A stretch of 64,000 bases of DNA from Undaria pinnatifida (GCA_012845835.1 JABAKD010000015.1:9797967-9861966), one strand, 5' to 3'. Positions 36,601 to 43,085 are shown, counted from the first letter of the stretch. Numbers and translations: made by a program. Notes: a model not told the origin generated them from the sequence alone.

Positions 36601-37803
36601 CCTACCGCGTTCAACTCACTTGTCGGCGATAACCGTGTCATACAGCTGCTTCGCCCTCGCCCACGCCTCGGAGTGTGGAACCCCTTCCCCGTGTAGGGAT
36701 AAAGCCTCCTTGTAAGCCGAGTTGTGTCTGTCAAAAGAGGAAGCGTGGGGCGCGGCGAGAGAGCGTGAGCGTGGTATGTTGGGTTGGGTTGGGTTGGGTT
36801 GGGTGGTTCATGTAGCCGCCATTCATGACGTTGTCGTTGCTCCCTCCGTCGTTGCACTGCTGCTGTTGGTGCTCTTGTTGGCGTTGGTGGTGTTGCTGTT
36901 GGAGACATTGTTGCTCGTGCTACTGTTGATTGCTGCTGCTGCTGGTGCTGCTGGTGGCACTGCTGTTGCCGCTGTTGTTGATATTGCTATTGCTGCTGAC
37001 GCTATTGCTGCGTCTACTCTTGCGGCTGCAACAGCTGATACTGCTACTGCTGTTGCTAGGCCTGCCCGTGTGGCCGAAGCTATAACCGTCATTTGTTTTG
37101 GTCATGTTTTCCCATCTCAAATCCTAAGGGCCAACCCGCCGACGTCTGCAACCAAGTTTCGGGGACAAACATCTTGGAAACAGAGATGGATGATTTCTAC
37201 AGGACTGAAATAAAATAGAAAATAGACGAGTTAATGCCTGGTAGTGGTGTACATAGATGCTAGAGATACAACCACTGCACGTACGAGTACTCGATTGATA
37301 TCGGGCTGAAACTTGCGCCTGTACGTTGTCAGATGGCCAGCAAAAAAAACATTAAAGCACTTCGTGAGTAGTTAGACTACCGACGTAGTTAATACGACGA
37401 AACCACAAGGTGTACCTGGTATAGCATTGTCGCAATTGACACTCGTCAGTACGATACCGCATATATTTTTTGCCTCGAGGTATTGTTCAACTCCAGAGTT
37501 AGTGGAGCCTTCCCTATAACCATTAGCGTGAGAAAAAAAACACCACCAACTACAAAAACAACAGCATAATAACAAGAACAAGAACAAGAACACCAACACC
37601 AACACCGACACCGACACCGGCGCCGAACACAACACCAACATCAACACCAACAACAACACCAACACCAACAGCAGCAGCAAAACAACAACAACGCGTATTT
37701 CTTACCTTTCTTCCCGAGCCTCGCTGGTCTCTCTTGGACCTTCGTCTTCCACATCGTCCTCGCCGCCACCGTGCCGTGAGTCGTTGATGTACGACCATGA
37801 CAG
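488..37803 (-). CDS. CABIN1: Giant CABIN1/HIR3-like subunit of the HIRA histone chaperone complex (25 exons chained; 3' end off the window)
   Basis: In animals, plants and yeast the CABIN1/HIR3 family is the TPR scaffold of the HIRA/HIR complex, which deposits histone H3 variants independently of replication in the nucleus. Here 25 GT-AG exons join with matching phases at every junction, giving 3,672 residues without a stop. Family blocks appear in the expected order: INDS start and three TPR segments (exons 1-4), [10 protein letters not shown] and RRTSARR (exon 5), WWWLKG with VLLPYC (exon 12), LVEALHDHL and GQFLK (exon 16), QCQACLYD (exon 17), [14 protein letters not shown] (exon 20), [12 protein letters not shown] (exon 23), [12 protein letters not shown] (exon 24), [11 protein letters not shown] (exon 25). 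A PHD finger (exons 7-8) is extra. The visible part is already much longer than the roughly 2,000-residue animal and plant proteins, mainly through Gly/Ser/Ala/Asn tracts. The true start codon, some exon edges and one or two short exons near the 3' end remain uncertain. Confidence 0.8.
1285..1690. repeat. Degenerate ~70-bp tandem repeats
   Basis: AAAAGAACCCTG(G/T)TGAA-like cores recur about every 70 bp, together with AGACTGTTT-like pieces. No exon is supported here. It sits between CABIN1-like exons 24 and 25. Confidence 0.55.
1874..1992 (+). mobile_element. SINE-like family A copy
   Basis: Reads CACTCATGTCATGCATGGCC, GACCATTGATCC, GCATCCCCGCAATGCCGGGA and a short hairpin (GGTTGG / CCGACC). 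Further copies at 771-838, 865-912 and 2643-2752 lie between CABIN1-like exons 24 and 25 or just left of exon 24. Confidence 0.6.
2192..2544 (-). CDS. CABIN1: CABIN1-like exon 24
   Basis: Reads [17 protein letters not shown], an acidic stretch, and [16 protein letters not shown]. It matches the family's 'alE.yfrLHAsrlKll' followed by 'c...cl..f'. The 5' edge is ambiguous: an acceptor at 2558 would add DELE but needs a different phase, implying a missing short exon before it. The donor is GTAACTTC. Confidence 0.65.
3034..3255 (+). repeat. Dispersed ~215-bp element, copy 1
   Basis: CGTACGATTTGCATGATCTAG, GGTACAGATCCTGCACAAC and AGATCGTGATCG are shared in order with 29145-29362. It abuts the donor side of CABIN1-like exon 23. 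Confidence 0.6.
3272..3985 (-). CDS. CABIN1: CABIN1-like exon 23 (YxMGkLxxkLG block)
   Basis: Starts [18 protein letters not shown], includes a Thr/Asn run from a CACCAA-type microsatellite, a basic KKKRKVEL patch resembling a nuclear localisation signal, and an acidic run. It ends [19 protein letters not shown] and [12 protein letters not shown]. The last part matches the family's 'W..hYMlGKl.eKl...p...l..Y.qA'. The donor is GTGAAACA. Confidence 0.8.
5294..5509 (-). CDS. CABIN1: CABIN1-like exon 22
   Basis: The 72 residues begin [16 protein letters not shown] and include [17 protein letters not shown] and [13 protein letters not shown], a helix-pair pattern like a TPR. The acceptor follows TTTTCCACCAG and the donor is GTACACAT. 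Phase 0 at both ends. Confidence 0.7.
6196..6440 (+). repeat. Dispersed ~240-bp element E, copy 1
   Basis: Shared order: TTTTTGGGTTAAC, TTTTACGAG, AGGGCTAGCGCGTAGAAG, CGAATGCCGTCGAAGTCATG, and a palindromic CTCCTCATGTTAGGAG. Other copies are at 16890-17125, 26398-26640, 49600-49800 and, inverted, 26895-27130. No ORF is conserved between copies. Confidence 0.65.
6857..8155 (-). CDS. CABIN1: CABIN1-like exon 21 (433-residue exon)
   Basis: Starts [16 protein letters not shown], carries a long Ala/Gly/Thr/Asn linker, a basic stretch [15 protein letters not shown], a Gly run, and ends [19 protein letters not shown] to ASQE at donor GTAAGGAGT. The basic and C-terminal helices correspond in position to the family's 'RRRSRRCLlmSLalA' segment. 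The antisense 424-residue frame is a shadow. Confidence 0.7.
8990..9155. repeat. GACCC pentanucleotide array and flanking family D repeat
   Basis: Eleven or so GACCC units sit at about 9025-9081. Family landmark GATCATGGCCCGTGAAAAGC follows. Related sequence lies at 10555-10830 and 13565-13730. Confidence 0.75.
9962..10048 (-). CDS. CABIN1: CABIN1-like exon 20 (RFxPxRxxSWkgLA block)
   Basis: Encodes [18 protein letters not shown], equivalent to the conserved 'lrFNPlRFESWqkLA' of plant and animal homologues. The donor is GTAAAACA. The 5' edge could instead be at a nearby AG; the one chosen keeps phase 0 after exon 19. Confidence 0.75.
10124..10215 (-). CDS. CABIN1: CABIN1-like exon 19
   Basis: Short exon reading [20 protein letters not shown] and ending DQISAYPN. 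Acceptor GGCTGTAG supplies the two-base start required by exon 18. The donor is GTGAGCACC. The match to the family is weak; phase is the main argument. Confidence 0.5.
10555..10830. repeat. Family D tandem repeat (~57-bp units, about four)
   Basis: Units contain CCGTGCGCCTCAAACACCTC and CCCGACCCGGCCCGACACG. The array closes with GTCATGGCCCGTGACAAGCC, as at 9120. It borders CABIN1-like exon 18. Confidence 0.8.
10839..11790 (-). CDS. CABIN1: CABIN1-like exon 18
   Basis: Begins [11 protein letters not shown] and has the helical stretch [18 protein letters not shown], Gly-rich inserts, [15 protein letters not shown] and [17 protein letters not shown]. The acceptor follows TTTCTGGGGGCAG and the donor is GTATAAAGC. 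The single base left over is completed by exon 19. Confidence 0.65.
12432..13124 (-). CDS. CABIN1: CABIN1-like exon 17 (acidic tract and QCxxCLYD block)
   Basis: Starts [16 protein letters not shown], passes through a Ser/Asp acidic tract and a long Gly/Asp/Val run encoded by CCACCA-type repeats. It ends [16 protein letters not shown] and [14 protein letters not shown], matching the family's 'alDQCFyCLYgl'. The donor is GTGAGTGAG. An internal GTGAGTAGTG could be an alternative donor that would remove the Gly run. Confidence 0.75.
12580..12870. repeat. CCACCA-type trinucleotide-rich tract inside coding exon 17
   Basis: Imperfect CACCAC/CGCCAC repeats encode a Gly/Asp/Val/Ser run on the minus strand. 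Open frames on other strands here come from the repeat. Confidence 0.85.
13832..13996 (-). CDS. CABIN1: CABIN1-like exon 16 (LVEALHDHL / FLK block)
   Basis: The 55 residues begin [16 protein letters not shown] and end [18 protein letters not shown]. They match the family segment with 'lve.L.d.L' followed by 'eGtFLK.ai.hLLal'. The acceptor follows CGCTGACAG and the donor is GTGCGCAGC. Phase 0 at both ends. Confidence 0.85.
15017..15505 (-). CDS. CABIN1: CABIN1-like exon 15
   Basis: Reads [14 protein letters not shown], an Ala/Thr/Gly-rich linker, [16 protein letters not shown] and [14 protein letters not shown], ending DTRKR. Donor GTGCGCGC keeps phase 0 into exon 16. A minus-oriented copy of the SINE-like family starts just downstream in the intron. 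Confidence 0.6.
16119..16685 (-). CDS. CABIN1: CABIN1-like exon 14
   Basis: Begins [18 protein letters not shown], has a Gly/Ser/Pro linker, then [16 protein letters not shown] and [13 protein letters not shown]. The acceptor follows CGAATCAG and the donor is GTGAGCGA. Phase 0 at both ends. The amphipathic helices suit the family's middle region, though no block is diagnostic by itself. Confidence 0.7.
16890..17125 (+). repeat. Dispersed ~240-bp element E, copy 2
   Basis: TTTTTTGGTTAACTCACG, GCATGACCATTTTACGAG, GCCTTCGAAGTTATG, ending at ATGCACCCCTAGCGCGGGAT. It lies in the intron between CABIN1-like exons 13 and 14. Confidence 0.6.
18396..20270 (-). CDS. CABIN1: CABIN1-like exon 13 (625-residue exon)
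   Basis: Opens [16 protein letters not shown] and [12 protein letters not shown], matching the helices that follow the WxWLkG block in the family. Ala/Gly-rich and Ser/Pro-rich inserts follow, then helical stretches such as [17 protein letters not shown] and [15 protein letters not shown]. It ends [16 protein letters not shown] at donor GTAAGTTG. The acceptor follows TCTGTCAAAG. Phase 0 at both ends. A 485-residue open frame on the plus strand is its shadow. Confidence 0.8.
21121..21222. repeat. GAT microsatellite
   Basis: About 100 bp of GATGAT/GACGAT units in the intron after CABIN1-like exon 12. Confidence 0.95.
21679..21962 (-). CDS. CABIN1: CABIN1-like exon 12 (WxWLkG helical block)
   Basis: Contains [33 protein letters not shown], an acidic Gly/Asp linker and [16 protein letters not shown]. 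This corresponds to the family's 'RFfWLSG.lsi..g...kA...F...l.ll....lPhC..h..i' block. The acceptor (TCAAAG) gives the two-base start needed by exon 11. The donor is GTGAGTAAG. A decayed copy of its 3' edge lies downstream in the intron. Confidence 0.8.
22170..22390 (-). mobile_element. SINE-like family B, minus-oriented copy
   Basis: Carries the family's far end (AGATAGATGGTGACACAGAC), GGAGGTGTCTCCAGTAG, CGGTGCTCCGCCTCGAAAGG and the head GACCAAGGCAAGCAACAAC. It lies in the intron between CABIN1-like exons 11 and 12. Confidence 0.65.
24189..24745 (-). CDS. CABIN1: CABIN1-like exon 11
   Basis: Reads [17 protein letters not shown], then [18 protein letters not shown], an Ala/Pro/Thr-rich linker, and [16 protein letters not shown]. 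The acceptor follows AAAACACAG and the donor is GTAAGTGG. Helical segments separated by a variable linker suit the scaffold middle region. Confidence 0.7.
25222..25336 (-). mobile_element. SINE-like family A, minus-oriented
   Basis: GTCGGTGAAGCCCGACGTGC (hairpin) and GACTACGGCCATGCACGATA, with a C-rich end. Another minus-oriented copy at 14900-15000 follows CABIN1-like exon 15. Confidence 0.6.
25374..25568 (-). CDS. CABIN1: CABIN1-like exon 10
   Basis: Reads [19 protein letters not shown] and ends VALTIEPIV. It has a good acceptor (GACTGCAG) and a strong donor (GTGAGTTAAT). Both edges fit the phases of exons 9 and 11. No separate domain is recognised. Its place between the PHD finger and the WxWLkG block is consistent with the helical middle of the family. 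Confidence 0.65.
26398..27130. repeat. Element E, two copies in inverted orientation
   Basis: A plus copy (26398-26640; GTTAACAAATGTTTCTGACC, GGCGAGGTATTGGGCTCCTC) is followed by a minus copy (26895-27130; CGAGTCATCCCACGGAAGG, CCTCGAAGGCATGC). They are separated by a 250-bp spacer, so this stretch could fold back. It lies between CABIN1-like exons 9 and 10. Confidence 0.55.
27228..27361 (-). CDS. CABIN1: CABIN1-like exon 9
   Basis: Reads [17 protein letters not shown] and ends TGVVDLMV. No domain recognised. The acceptor TTGCAG was chosen because it keeps phase 0 after exon 8. An upstream AG would give an early stop. The donor is GTGATGAT. Confidence 0.55.
27841..27877. repeat. TA microsatellite
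   Basis: Alternating TATATA tract in the intron after the PHD exons. Nearby simple repeats are CAGA at 25752-25785, TAG at 30622-30656 and GGGTT at 36779-36803. Confidence 0.95.
28014..28131 (-). CDS. CABIN1: CABIN1-like exon 8 (PHD finger core)
   Basis: Joined to exon 7 it gives a full C4-H-C3 pattern: C-x2-[20 protein letters not shown], then 12 residues and [11 protein letters not shown] fingers read histone H3 tails, typically the N terminus or methyl-Lys4; which state is bound cannot be told here. The acceptor is TGGTAG and the donor GTGAGAAT. A PHD finger is not part of the CABIN1/HIR3 proteins I know. Confidence 0.85.
28270..28445 (-). mobile_element. SINE-like family A, minus-oriented, between CABIN1-like exons 7 and 8
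   Basis: Contains GCCCTTCGTGCGACTCGTCG, CGGTGAAAAGCCGACGTGC and GATGGTCTATGATCCTACGG, ending at CACCCCCCACACACCCC. It fills much of the intron that splits the PHD finger. Confidence 0.65.
28477..28557 (-). CDS. CABIN1: CABIN1-like exon 7 (linker and first zinc ligand of the PHD finger)
   Basis: A short exon of [20 protein letters not shown] type ending DVDCR. Its last Arg codon is split and completed by exon 8, creating the CRRCGEGG zinc-binding start of a PHD finger. The acceptor is CTGCAG and the donor GTATGG. Confidence 0.8.
28625..28795. repeat. Dispersed ~160-bp sequence shared with 30000-30160
   Basis: Both copies carry TACTTGCGCGGTG, a T-rich stretch, GCTCATA(A/G)GAACGCC and GGGGTTTCAAGCCAACC/G. 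Confidence 0.6.
28846..29090. repeat. Two-unit tandem repeat (~125 bp)
   Basis: Each unit starts ATTGCTTGGCTGCGAGTGCG and contains GTCCGGCTGTCAA. The second unit begins near 28971. Confidence 0.75.
29145..29362 (+). repeat. Dispersed ~215-bp element, copy 2
   Basis: CGTACGATCTGCATGATCTAG-type match to the copy at 3034-3255, same orientation, 26 kb apart in the same gene. It is followed directly by a CCAA tetranucleotide array. Confidence 0.6.
29366..29660. repeat. CCAA-type tetranucleotide array
   Basis: About 290 bp of CAACCAAC-like repeats with drift to CAAACAAA. The long minus-strand Trp/Leu/Val-rich reading frames across it are artefacts of the repeat. Confidence 0.9.
29757..29850 (+). 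mobile_element. SINE-like family B, partial copy
   Basis: After a GGGGGGGCGCG tract it reads GTACTCATTGGTTGCTCGTC and GACGCATCCCTTCGAGATGG. Related tail sequence follows to about 30020. Confidence 0.55.
30376..30530 (-). CDS. CABIN1: CABIN1-like exon 6
   Basis: Reads [15 protein letters not shown] and continues to [16 protein letters not shown]. The tract before the acceptor is AACAAACAAAAAAG. The donor is GTGAGGACC. The two bases left at its end are completed by the first base of exon 7. Confidence 0.65.
30660..31580. repeat. Degenerate tandem repeat region (GGTCAACG / CACGGGACCG motif)
   Basis: Units of roughly 140-210 bp recur, each with CACGGGACCGCGGCAG, AACGTGAGCACACGGTC and CAACGAATGATCAAGG variants. 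No gene is seen here. The region fills the intron between CABIN1-like exons 5 and 6. Confidence 0.65.
31652..32965 (-). CDS. CABIN1: CABIN1-like exon 5 (SW block, low-complexity insert, basic RR block)
   Basis: The 438-residue exon opens [12 protein letters not shown], continuing exon 4. It holds [17 protein letters not shown], the conserved 'psW..lg..Ll' block. A long Asn/Ala/Asp/Thr tract (about 32410-32720) and Gly/Ser runs follow. Near the end [16 protein letters not shown] matches the family's RRSxR basic motif. The exon is phase 0 at both ends and the donor is GTGCGTCG. Its antisense frame is also open, but that is compositional. Confidence 0.75.
32330..32720. repeat. Coding repeat tracts in exon 5
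   Basis: Near 32340-32395 a GCGCTTACCCCC unit is repeated about four times (Ser-Ala-Gly-Val repeats on the minus strand). From 32410 a variable AGCG(N)TA(N)CG hexamer field encodes the Asn/Ala/Asp/Thr tract. Confidence 0.8.
33567..33728 (-). CDS. CABIN1: CABIN1-like exon 4 (third TPR, intact copy of a triplicated exon)
   Basis: The 54 residues start [19 protein letters not shown] and end [12 protein letters not shown]. They align along their whole length with the family segment 'LWyklg.vALrl...AR.afE.gL....H...l..L..vLy.lgDy..C'. The exon is phase 0 at both ends, with donor GTAAGCC. Two decayed tandem copies of its 5' half lie upstream in the preceding intron. Confidence 0.9.
34780..34950 (-). 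mobile_element. SINE-like family A, minus-oriented
   Basis: CCCTTCATGCCAATCACAG, GGCGCTTCGCGCTTGGCGC and ATGAGTACACCCCCGT are family landmarks. It lies just downstream of CABIN1-like exon 3. Confidence 0.6.
34988..35138 (-). CDS. CABIN1: CABIN1-like exon 3 (second TPR)
   Basis: Contains [18 protein letters not shown] followed by [20 protein letters not shown]. This matches the family's 'lKNLA...gd...Al..y..A...D..D' repeat. The chosen acceptor (CCAG before ACCGGC) keeps phase with exon 2. The donor is GTGAGGAGC. Confidence 0.85.
36620..36727 (-). CDS. CABIN1: CABIN1-like exon 2 (first TPR)
   Basis: Reads [15 protein letters not shown] and continues to [12 protein letters not shown], the helical pair that forms the first TPR in CABIN1/HIR3. 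The acceptor follows TTTTGACAG and the donor is GTGAGTTG. The intron after it carries three decayed copies of this exon's 3' edge. Confidence 0.85.
37706..37803 (-). CDS. CABIN1: CABIN1-like exon 1 (N-terminal segment)
   Basis: Reads [17 protein letters not shown] and then an acidic stretch ending EAREER. The SYINDS start resembles the 'aINDT' start of plant homologues. The donor is GTAAGAAAT. The exon ends with two bases that complete an Arg codon with exon 2. The frame stays open upstream to an ATG at 37908 through a Thr/Pro run made by a GTTGGT microsatellite, so the initiator may be that ATG or lie in an unseen upstream exon. Confidence 0.6.
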
Positions 37804-38443
37804 CTGTAGCGGTGGTGACAACACCGGTGGTGGTATCGGTGTTGGTGTTGGTGTTGGTGTTGGTGTTGGTATCGGTGTTGATGTTGGTGTTGATTTTGGT
37901 GTTGGCATTGGTGTCGGCGTTGGTGTTGGTGTTTTTGGCGGTGGCGGCAGTGGTGGCGGCGGCGAGGAACGCGGGGGGGGGGGAAGCGTTAACGTAAAAA
38001 CGAATAGTTTTGTTTTTTAGCTTCTGTGTTTCTTTTCACAGAAGATCGGAAGCACATTCAAAGAACACTCCGCTGTTAAGTTGACCGTGCGTCATCGGCC
38101 GTCGCTCAAGAGCTTAAGGACGAACAGGCAACTACAACAGCAGTCAGTCTGTTTTACAGCGGTAGTGTCCACCAAATATCTACGTGTCAGCTACCGGGTG
38201 TCAGCGTATCTACCTACTGCTGTAGAATGCGTCGGAAGTGTGCGGACGGGGGTCCTGCATGCCCTCCCGCCGGAACGACGGAAAACGAGCCGCGGCCGGC
38301 GGAGAATAAAATGCAAAAATGTCCGAAAAACATCAGTTTCGTAGTTACGCGCATAATTTAGTTCCCTGGTATGATACCGTACGCGTAGGCCTGACAGAAG
38401 GCTATCACACTGCCGCTTAACGCTACACACCGTCCGCGCGGCG

Positions 38444-38610
38444 GCACAGCACAGGACACCTAGCAAGAAACAGCGTAACAGAAAGCCAGGCTGAGATTTA
38501 CAGAAAACTAACAAGTCCGGGAGCCGTTAAACTGAAGTTATCAATAGTGGAGAATGCAATACTTCTCAAATATGTCTCGTATTACAGTATATGTGTTTTG
38601 TACTGCCCTG
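38444..38610. mobile_element. Degenerate copy of the 179-bp MITE
   Basis: Starts GCACAGGACACCTAGCAAG and keeps the order of internal landmarks (CAGGCTGAGATTTACAG, then TTAAACTGAAGTTAT) seen in the intact element at 46972, with many substitutions. The right end is not recognisable. Confidence 0.6.
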
Positions 38611-39814
38611 TACTGTACCTGGTGCGTAGGTGCGTACTGTATTAGGTATGTGCAGGTCCGTCAGGAATCCCTGCTCAGTAAAAGCACTGGTTTCTCTTTG
38701 TCGTCTCTTTAGTTTTTCCAGTTCAACTTGCCAGAACGGCGTAAAGCAGTAGACAAGCCGTGGCCACAGGAAAGAGGTATCAACCGTTCTCCCCCCCTGT
38801 ATATCCCTTCGTTTATTGTGAAAAAAGTCCACGACAGCTGCCGACGTGTACCCGTATAACACAGATGAAAGCACACCTCGGTGATAACTTTTTTACCTTT
38901 GAAAATATCATCACCCGGGGTGTTTTCATAGGAGGGTGTGGTGTCTCACATACCCCCGTACCCCCGGTGATCAGCACCATGCACAGGAGCCCCGCAGCTG
39001 GGGGGTGTGATATTGAGGGGGGGTGCTAACGCGACGTCGGTTGTTATCGAGTGCGAACTGACGCGGTCAGACGACAGAGGGTGGAATAACGAGGGGGTGT
39101 GGTAGCGCTATCTTTGATCACCAAGGAGTGTGACCAGACCCCGGTCATATTGCGGGGGGTACGATTATAAGGGGGGGGTGTACAGGGGATGTGCGAACAA
39201 GGGGCGGTGTCAACAAAGGGTGTGCTAACGCCTTAGAGGCGTTGGTCTGAAACCATTGTGTGTCTCCATGCCCACGCAATGCCGGTGATAGTATGGCCCA
39301 CGCTTAAAACTCGGGGATGGCACGCCTTTCTGCGATACTGGAGAACGGTTACAGGTACCACATTCGATGATGAAACTCCCGAGGATTGTACTTCAGAGGC
39401 CTTGTCTCACGGAAAAACTGACTGCTGACATCTTGATCGACATATTTTCATCTAGCCCACACCCAGCACAAATCATACCGTTACCGGAACACCGTAGCGG
39501 TGCGCGCTGGTTTGTAACGACAAGTTCCTCTTGCAGAAAGTCGAGGATTAAGACAAATGGAATTCGCACGACTTACGCCACAATTGTTTCGCCTGCGGCG
39601 GGCTTATTCCTCGTTACGCTCGATTTCTAAGTCTGACTTACTACTCGTTTCGCTCGTCTTCGAAGATTGGGCCCTACAGGGTGTGATATTTGGAGTTTGA
39701 CACGTTCAGGCATACGTCCGAAGGGGGTGTGGTGTTCAACGTACCCCCGGTGATAAAGTGACGACCGAAAAAAAACCCAACAAAATACCCCCGGGTGTGC
39801 TTTTACAGCGGGGG

Positions 39815-39905
39815 GATGGGGGGTACTCATTTGCTGCTTGCCTTAGTCATTTGACCATTGATCACGCATCCCTTTCGAGACGGAGCACCGGTGCTTTCAT
39901 GGCGG
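39815..39905 (+). mobile_element. SINE-like family B, head fragment
   Basis: G-tract, then GTACTCATTTGCTGCTTGCC and ACGCATCCCTTTCGAGACGG. The tail is missing. Confidence 0.6.
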
Positions 39906-41589
39906 GGGTGTTATTCAAGGCGGGTGTGCTATCATCCGTGGTATACGATAGTCAATTACATGACTAACTGAAGGTTGTACGTACCACCGATGGCCCGTAA
40001 TGAACACAACCAGACGACACAACCAGTCGACCTCCGGTGGGGATACAAAAACCGGCATAACTATATCGCGGATAGGGATATTAATGTAATAGCATGTTAC
40101 AGTTGCCGCTGCTCACTCACTCACTGCTCGTCATTTTTCATCGTTTTCTTTTTTTTTCTTCACCAGGTATGATGGCCAAATCACACTTTCGCACTTTCAG
40201 CTTTCAGCGGCAAGAGAAAAAGGGCAGAAAGGGCCTTTTTGGTTTGAGTACACCGGAATTCGATTCCCGCCGTTTGCCCCCCCATGTCAGTAGAGGTGGC
40301 GGTTGGCCTGTTGAAGCTGCTGAAATACCTACGGTACTGCCGTAATTATCCCCGGCCTACGAGTGCCAGGTAGAGGGTAGAAAAAGCAGCTGCGCCCGCG
40401 TTTTTGGGAATACACTGCAAGCACTTCGAATTAGGATGGGATAATGTTTGCTACCAACGCGAGTATCCTAACCCATTGGCCGGTACCTGCAGTACCTGGT
40501 ACCAGGTATGTGCTATCCCGCGGAATGTGTCCAGCAGTATTGGTATTCGTTCGTGTGCCAAAGTAACAGAGCGTAACACAGGAGACCCTTCACCACATTA
40601 GTCACCCAAACAGCAACTACGACACCTGGATCGCCGTGTACGGAACACGGTCATCGGCACCAACGACAGCCTTGGACACGCACACACAGCTGGACAAGTT
40701 GGTAGACCCCTTGTAGCATGTGAGCAAAGCCCGAAGCCTACACCGTCCGGATGCAGGTTATGGAATTGGTACAGGGCGAGGTACAGGCCAAAAATTTGCG
40801 GATGCGATCAAAATTAGGGGCGATTCATTCCGCTAAAACGGACGACGAGGAATATCTCACGCAACGGTTTCTGGGAATAAAGAAAAATAGTCCATCTGAA
40901 GGACCTCACCATGATCTCTGAGTGGCCGTTGTCGCACCCTGTCTCTCAAACCTTGCTCCGCGGTGCGCTGCTCTTGCCCGCTGCATATCACGCAAGAAAC
41001 ACAGCCCCTAATAAAAAACGCCAAATAATATAGTCCAACTCCAATGTTTCGCAATTCATGAAAGTTTGTGGCACCACTCAGTTCTTAGCTCTGCCGCCGA
41101 CTCCGTCGAGGCGCAGACACCGCAAGATACAGCTACTGTAGGGCCTCGATTGAAGCACAGCTGTTGTGCTTTCGACAGCGCGTGCCAAAACGCAACGTGC
41201 CTCCGCTGCCGGCCTTTCAAACAAGTGTTTTTTTTCTTGTGCGATCCTTGGTGACACACAAGACAGCAGTGTAGCAAAAAAGACGTGCGGGTTGTTTTGA
41301 GCGGTCCTCCTTAGGTCCCAAGATAGCAGGCCTTGCAAGGAACACAGCGAAGCTCCTCGCGAAGATGGCTCGACGGAGAAGGACAGCATGTGCAGTGATG
41401 GGCCTCCTCGCGATTTTTCCGCCCTCAGTTGGAGCCTCCGGAACTCCTGCGCCGCTGCCGGGACGCACTGGTTACCCCCAGGTACAAGTTGTAGTACAGG
41501 ACGTACGTATGAGACGACAAAAAGGAGCACTACGAATTTAAAAATTAAAATGTGCCTGCCTGAGAGTACATGAACATGAGAAATTCTTC

Positions 41590-41740
41590 GGGCGTTATAC
41601 TGAAGTTAGCGTAGAACGCACCCGTTGTCGAGTAAGAAATCCAGCCTGAGTAAGAAATCCAGCCTGGACCAGCTTTCCTATTTCTTACTTCAGAGTAGAT
41701 ATATTTATTACTGCACAGGACACCCATTAATGATGAGCAA
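41590..41740. mobile_element. Rearranged partial copy of the MITE family
   Basis: Contains GCGTTATACTGAAGTTAGC, a duplicated AGTAAGAAATCCAGCCTG, and CACAGGACACCC, all matching pieces of the 179-bp element but shuffled. The internal tandem duplication of the GAAATCCAGCCTG part shows how the family begins to expand in tandem. Confidence 0.5.
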
Positions 41741-42869
41741 GAGGAATGCCTGCTCAAACGAGATTTATTATTTAAGGGTGCGCTACTACTAGTTAGCCCA
41801 ACGGAATTCATTATTTCCCTGTAAATTTCAGTCTGGCTTTTCTTATTACCCTGTTTCTTATCAGGTTTCCTATACGGCTGTGTTCGTGCTGCTGTACGTT
41901 TTGGCTGCTTTTTCGTCCAACCGTTGGTGCTCGTATCACATCATACATGCATAGCAGGAGTCCTCTGTACCGACCACCACCACGACCCCCCACCTGCGAA
42001 GTACGATCGTAGTGCTTTCAAGGGTTCCGCTCCGCGGGCGGCTGACGCCGCCCGCTTCGCCCGCGCAAGGAAGGATACAACTAAATCTGAAAGCGGCAGA
42101 AAGAAGAGGCCCATGATTTGGCCATCTATCGATTTGATAATGCCAAGAGCTGCTTTTTACCCAGAGCGGATTGCCCTGTGCTAACTGTGTTGTGTGTGCT
42201 TGTTGGCGATGTCACGTTCTGATCGCCAGTATGGGTGTAATTTTCAAGGGGGGTGAAGGAGGACGGGGAGAGGACAATCAAATGAAGAAAGCGAAAAAAA
42301 GACGAGTACACACGTACATACACGGTTCGGTACCGGGTATCGCATAATACCTGGTAGTGCTGTACGTTCGAAATAAAGCACAACGCAGCACGGCACAGCA
42401 CCGCAGGGCAAGGCACGGCACCGTACGGCATCGCACGGCGCTGCGCTGCTGAGCTATTGCTGGGCTGAGCTGAGCTGTGAATTCATTTTTTTGTGATTCA
42501 ACATATATTTAATAGTATACCTGGTAGGTATGTACAGCAGTAATACCGGTGGTATGACGCTTCGAATGATACTTGTCTTGTAGGAAATGTACATAAACGA
42601 GCCCGCAGTACGGCACAGCATGGCACAGTACCGCACAGTACAGCACCGCACGGCAGGGCACGGGCAGCCACGGGCACAGGGCACGGCCCCGCGCGGCACT
42701 GCACGGCGCTGCGCCCTTGGGCTGGCGCTGCGGTGCGCTCTGCTGAGCGGAGCCGAGCTGATGATGATGCGCCAAGCCCAGTGTGCGGTGCACTGTGCTA
42801 TGTGCTTGTTGGCGATGTCATTTTCTGATCGGCAGTGCGGGTGTAATTTTTTGGGGAGGAGCGGGGGGG

Positions 42870-43085
42870 GGTGGCGTACTCACTTGTTAGTTTGCCTTTG
42901 TCATTTGGCCATTGACCACGCATCCCTTTCGAGACGGAGCACCGTTCCTACTCCTAATAGAGACAACTCCAACATCTGGGCGCTCCTTACGCTTCTTCCA
43001 TATACTACATAAAAATTGTTTGCTTATCCGACCCCCATCCGGTTTCGCGGTCTGCGGCCACCATCTATCTCCTAGGATAGCGATC
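42870..43085 (+). mobile_element. SINE-like family B, near full-length copy
   Basis: Follows a G-tract, starts GTACTCACTTGTTAGTTTGC, has CACGCATCCCTTTCGAGACG, and runs about 200 bp to GGCCACCATCTATCTCCTAG. The same order is found inverted at 22170-22390 and 54200-54400, which defines the family's length. No ORF. Confidence 0.7.

Noticed and set aside
42020-42070. GC-rich hairpin (GCGGGCGGC...GCCGCCCGC) as a bacterial-type terminator or CRISPR-like repeat
   Set aside because: It is a single copy in a eukaryotic intergenic region with no array or adjacent gene.
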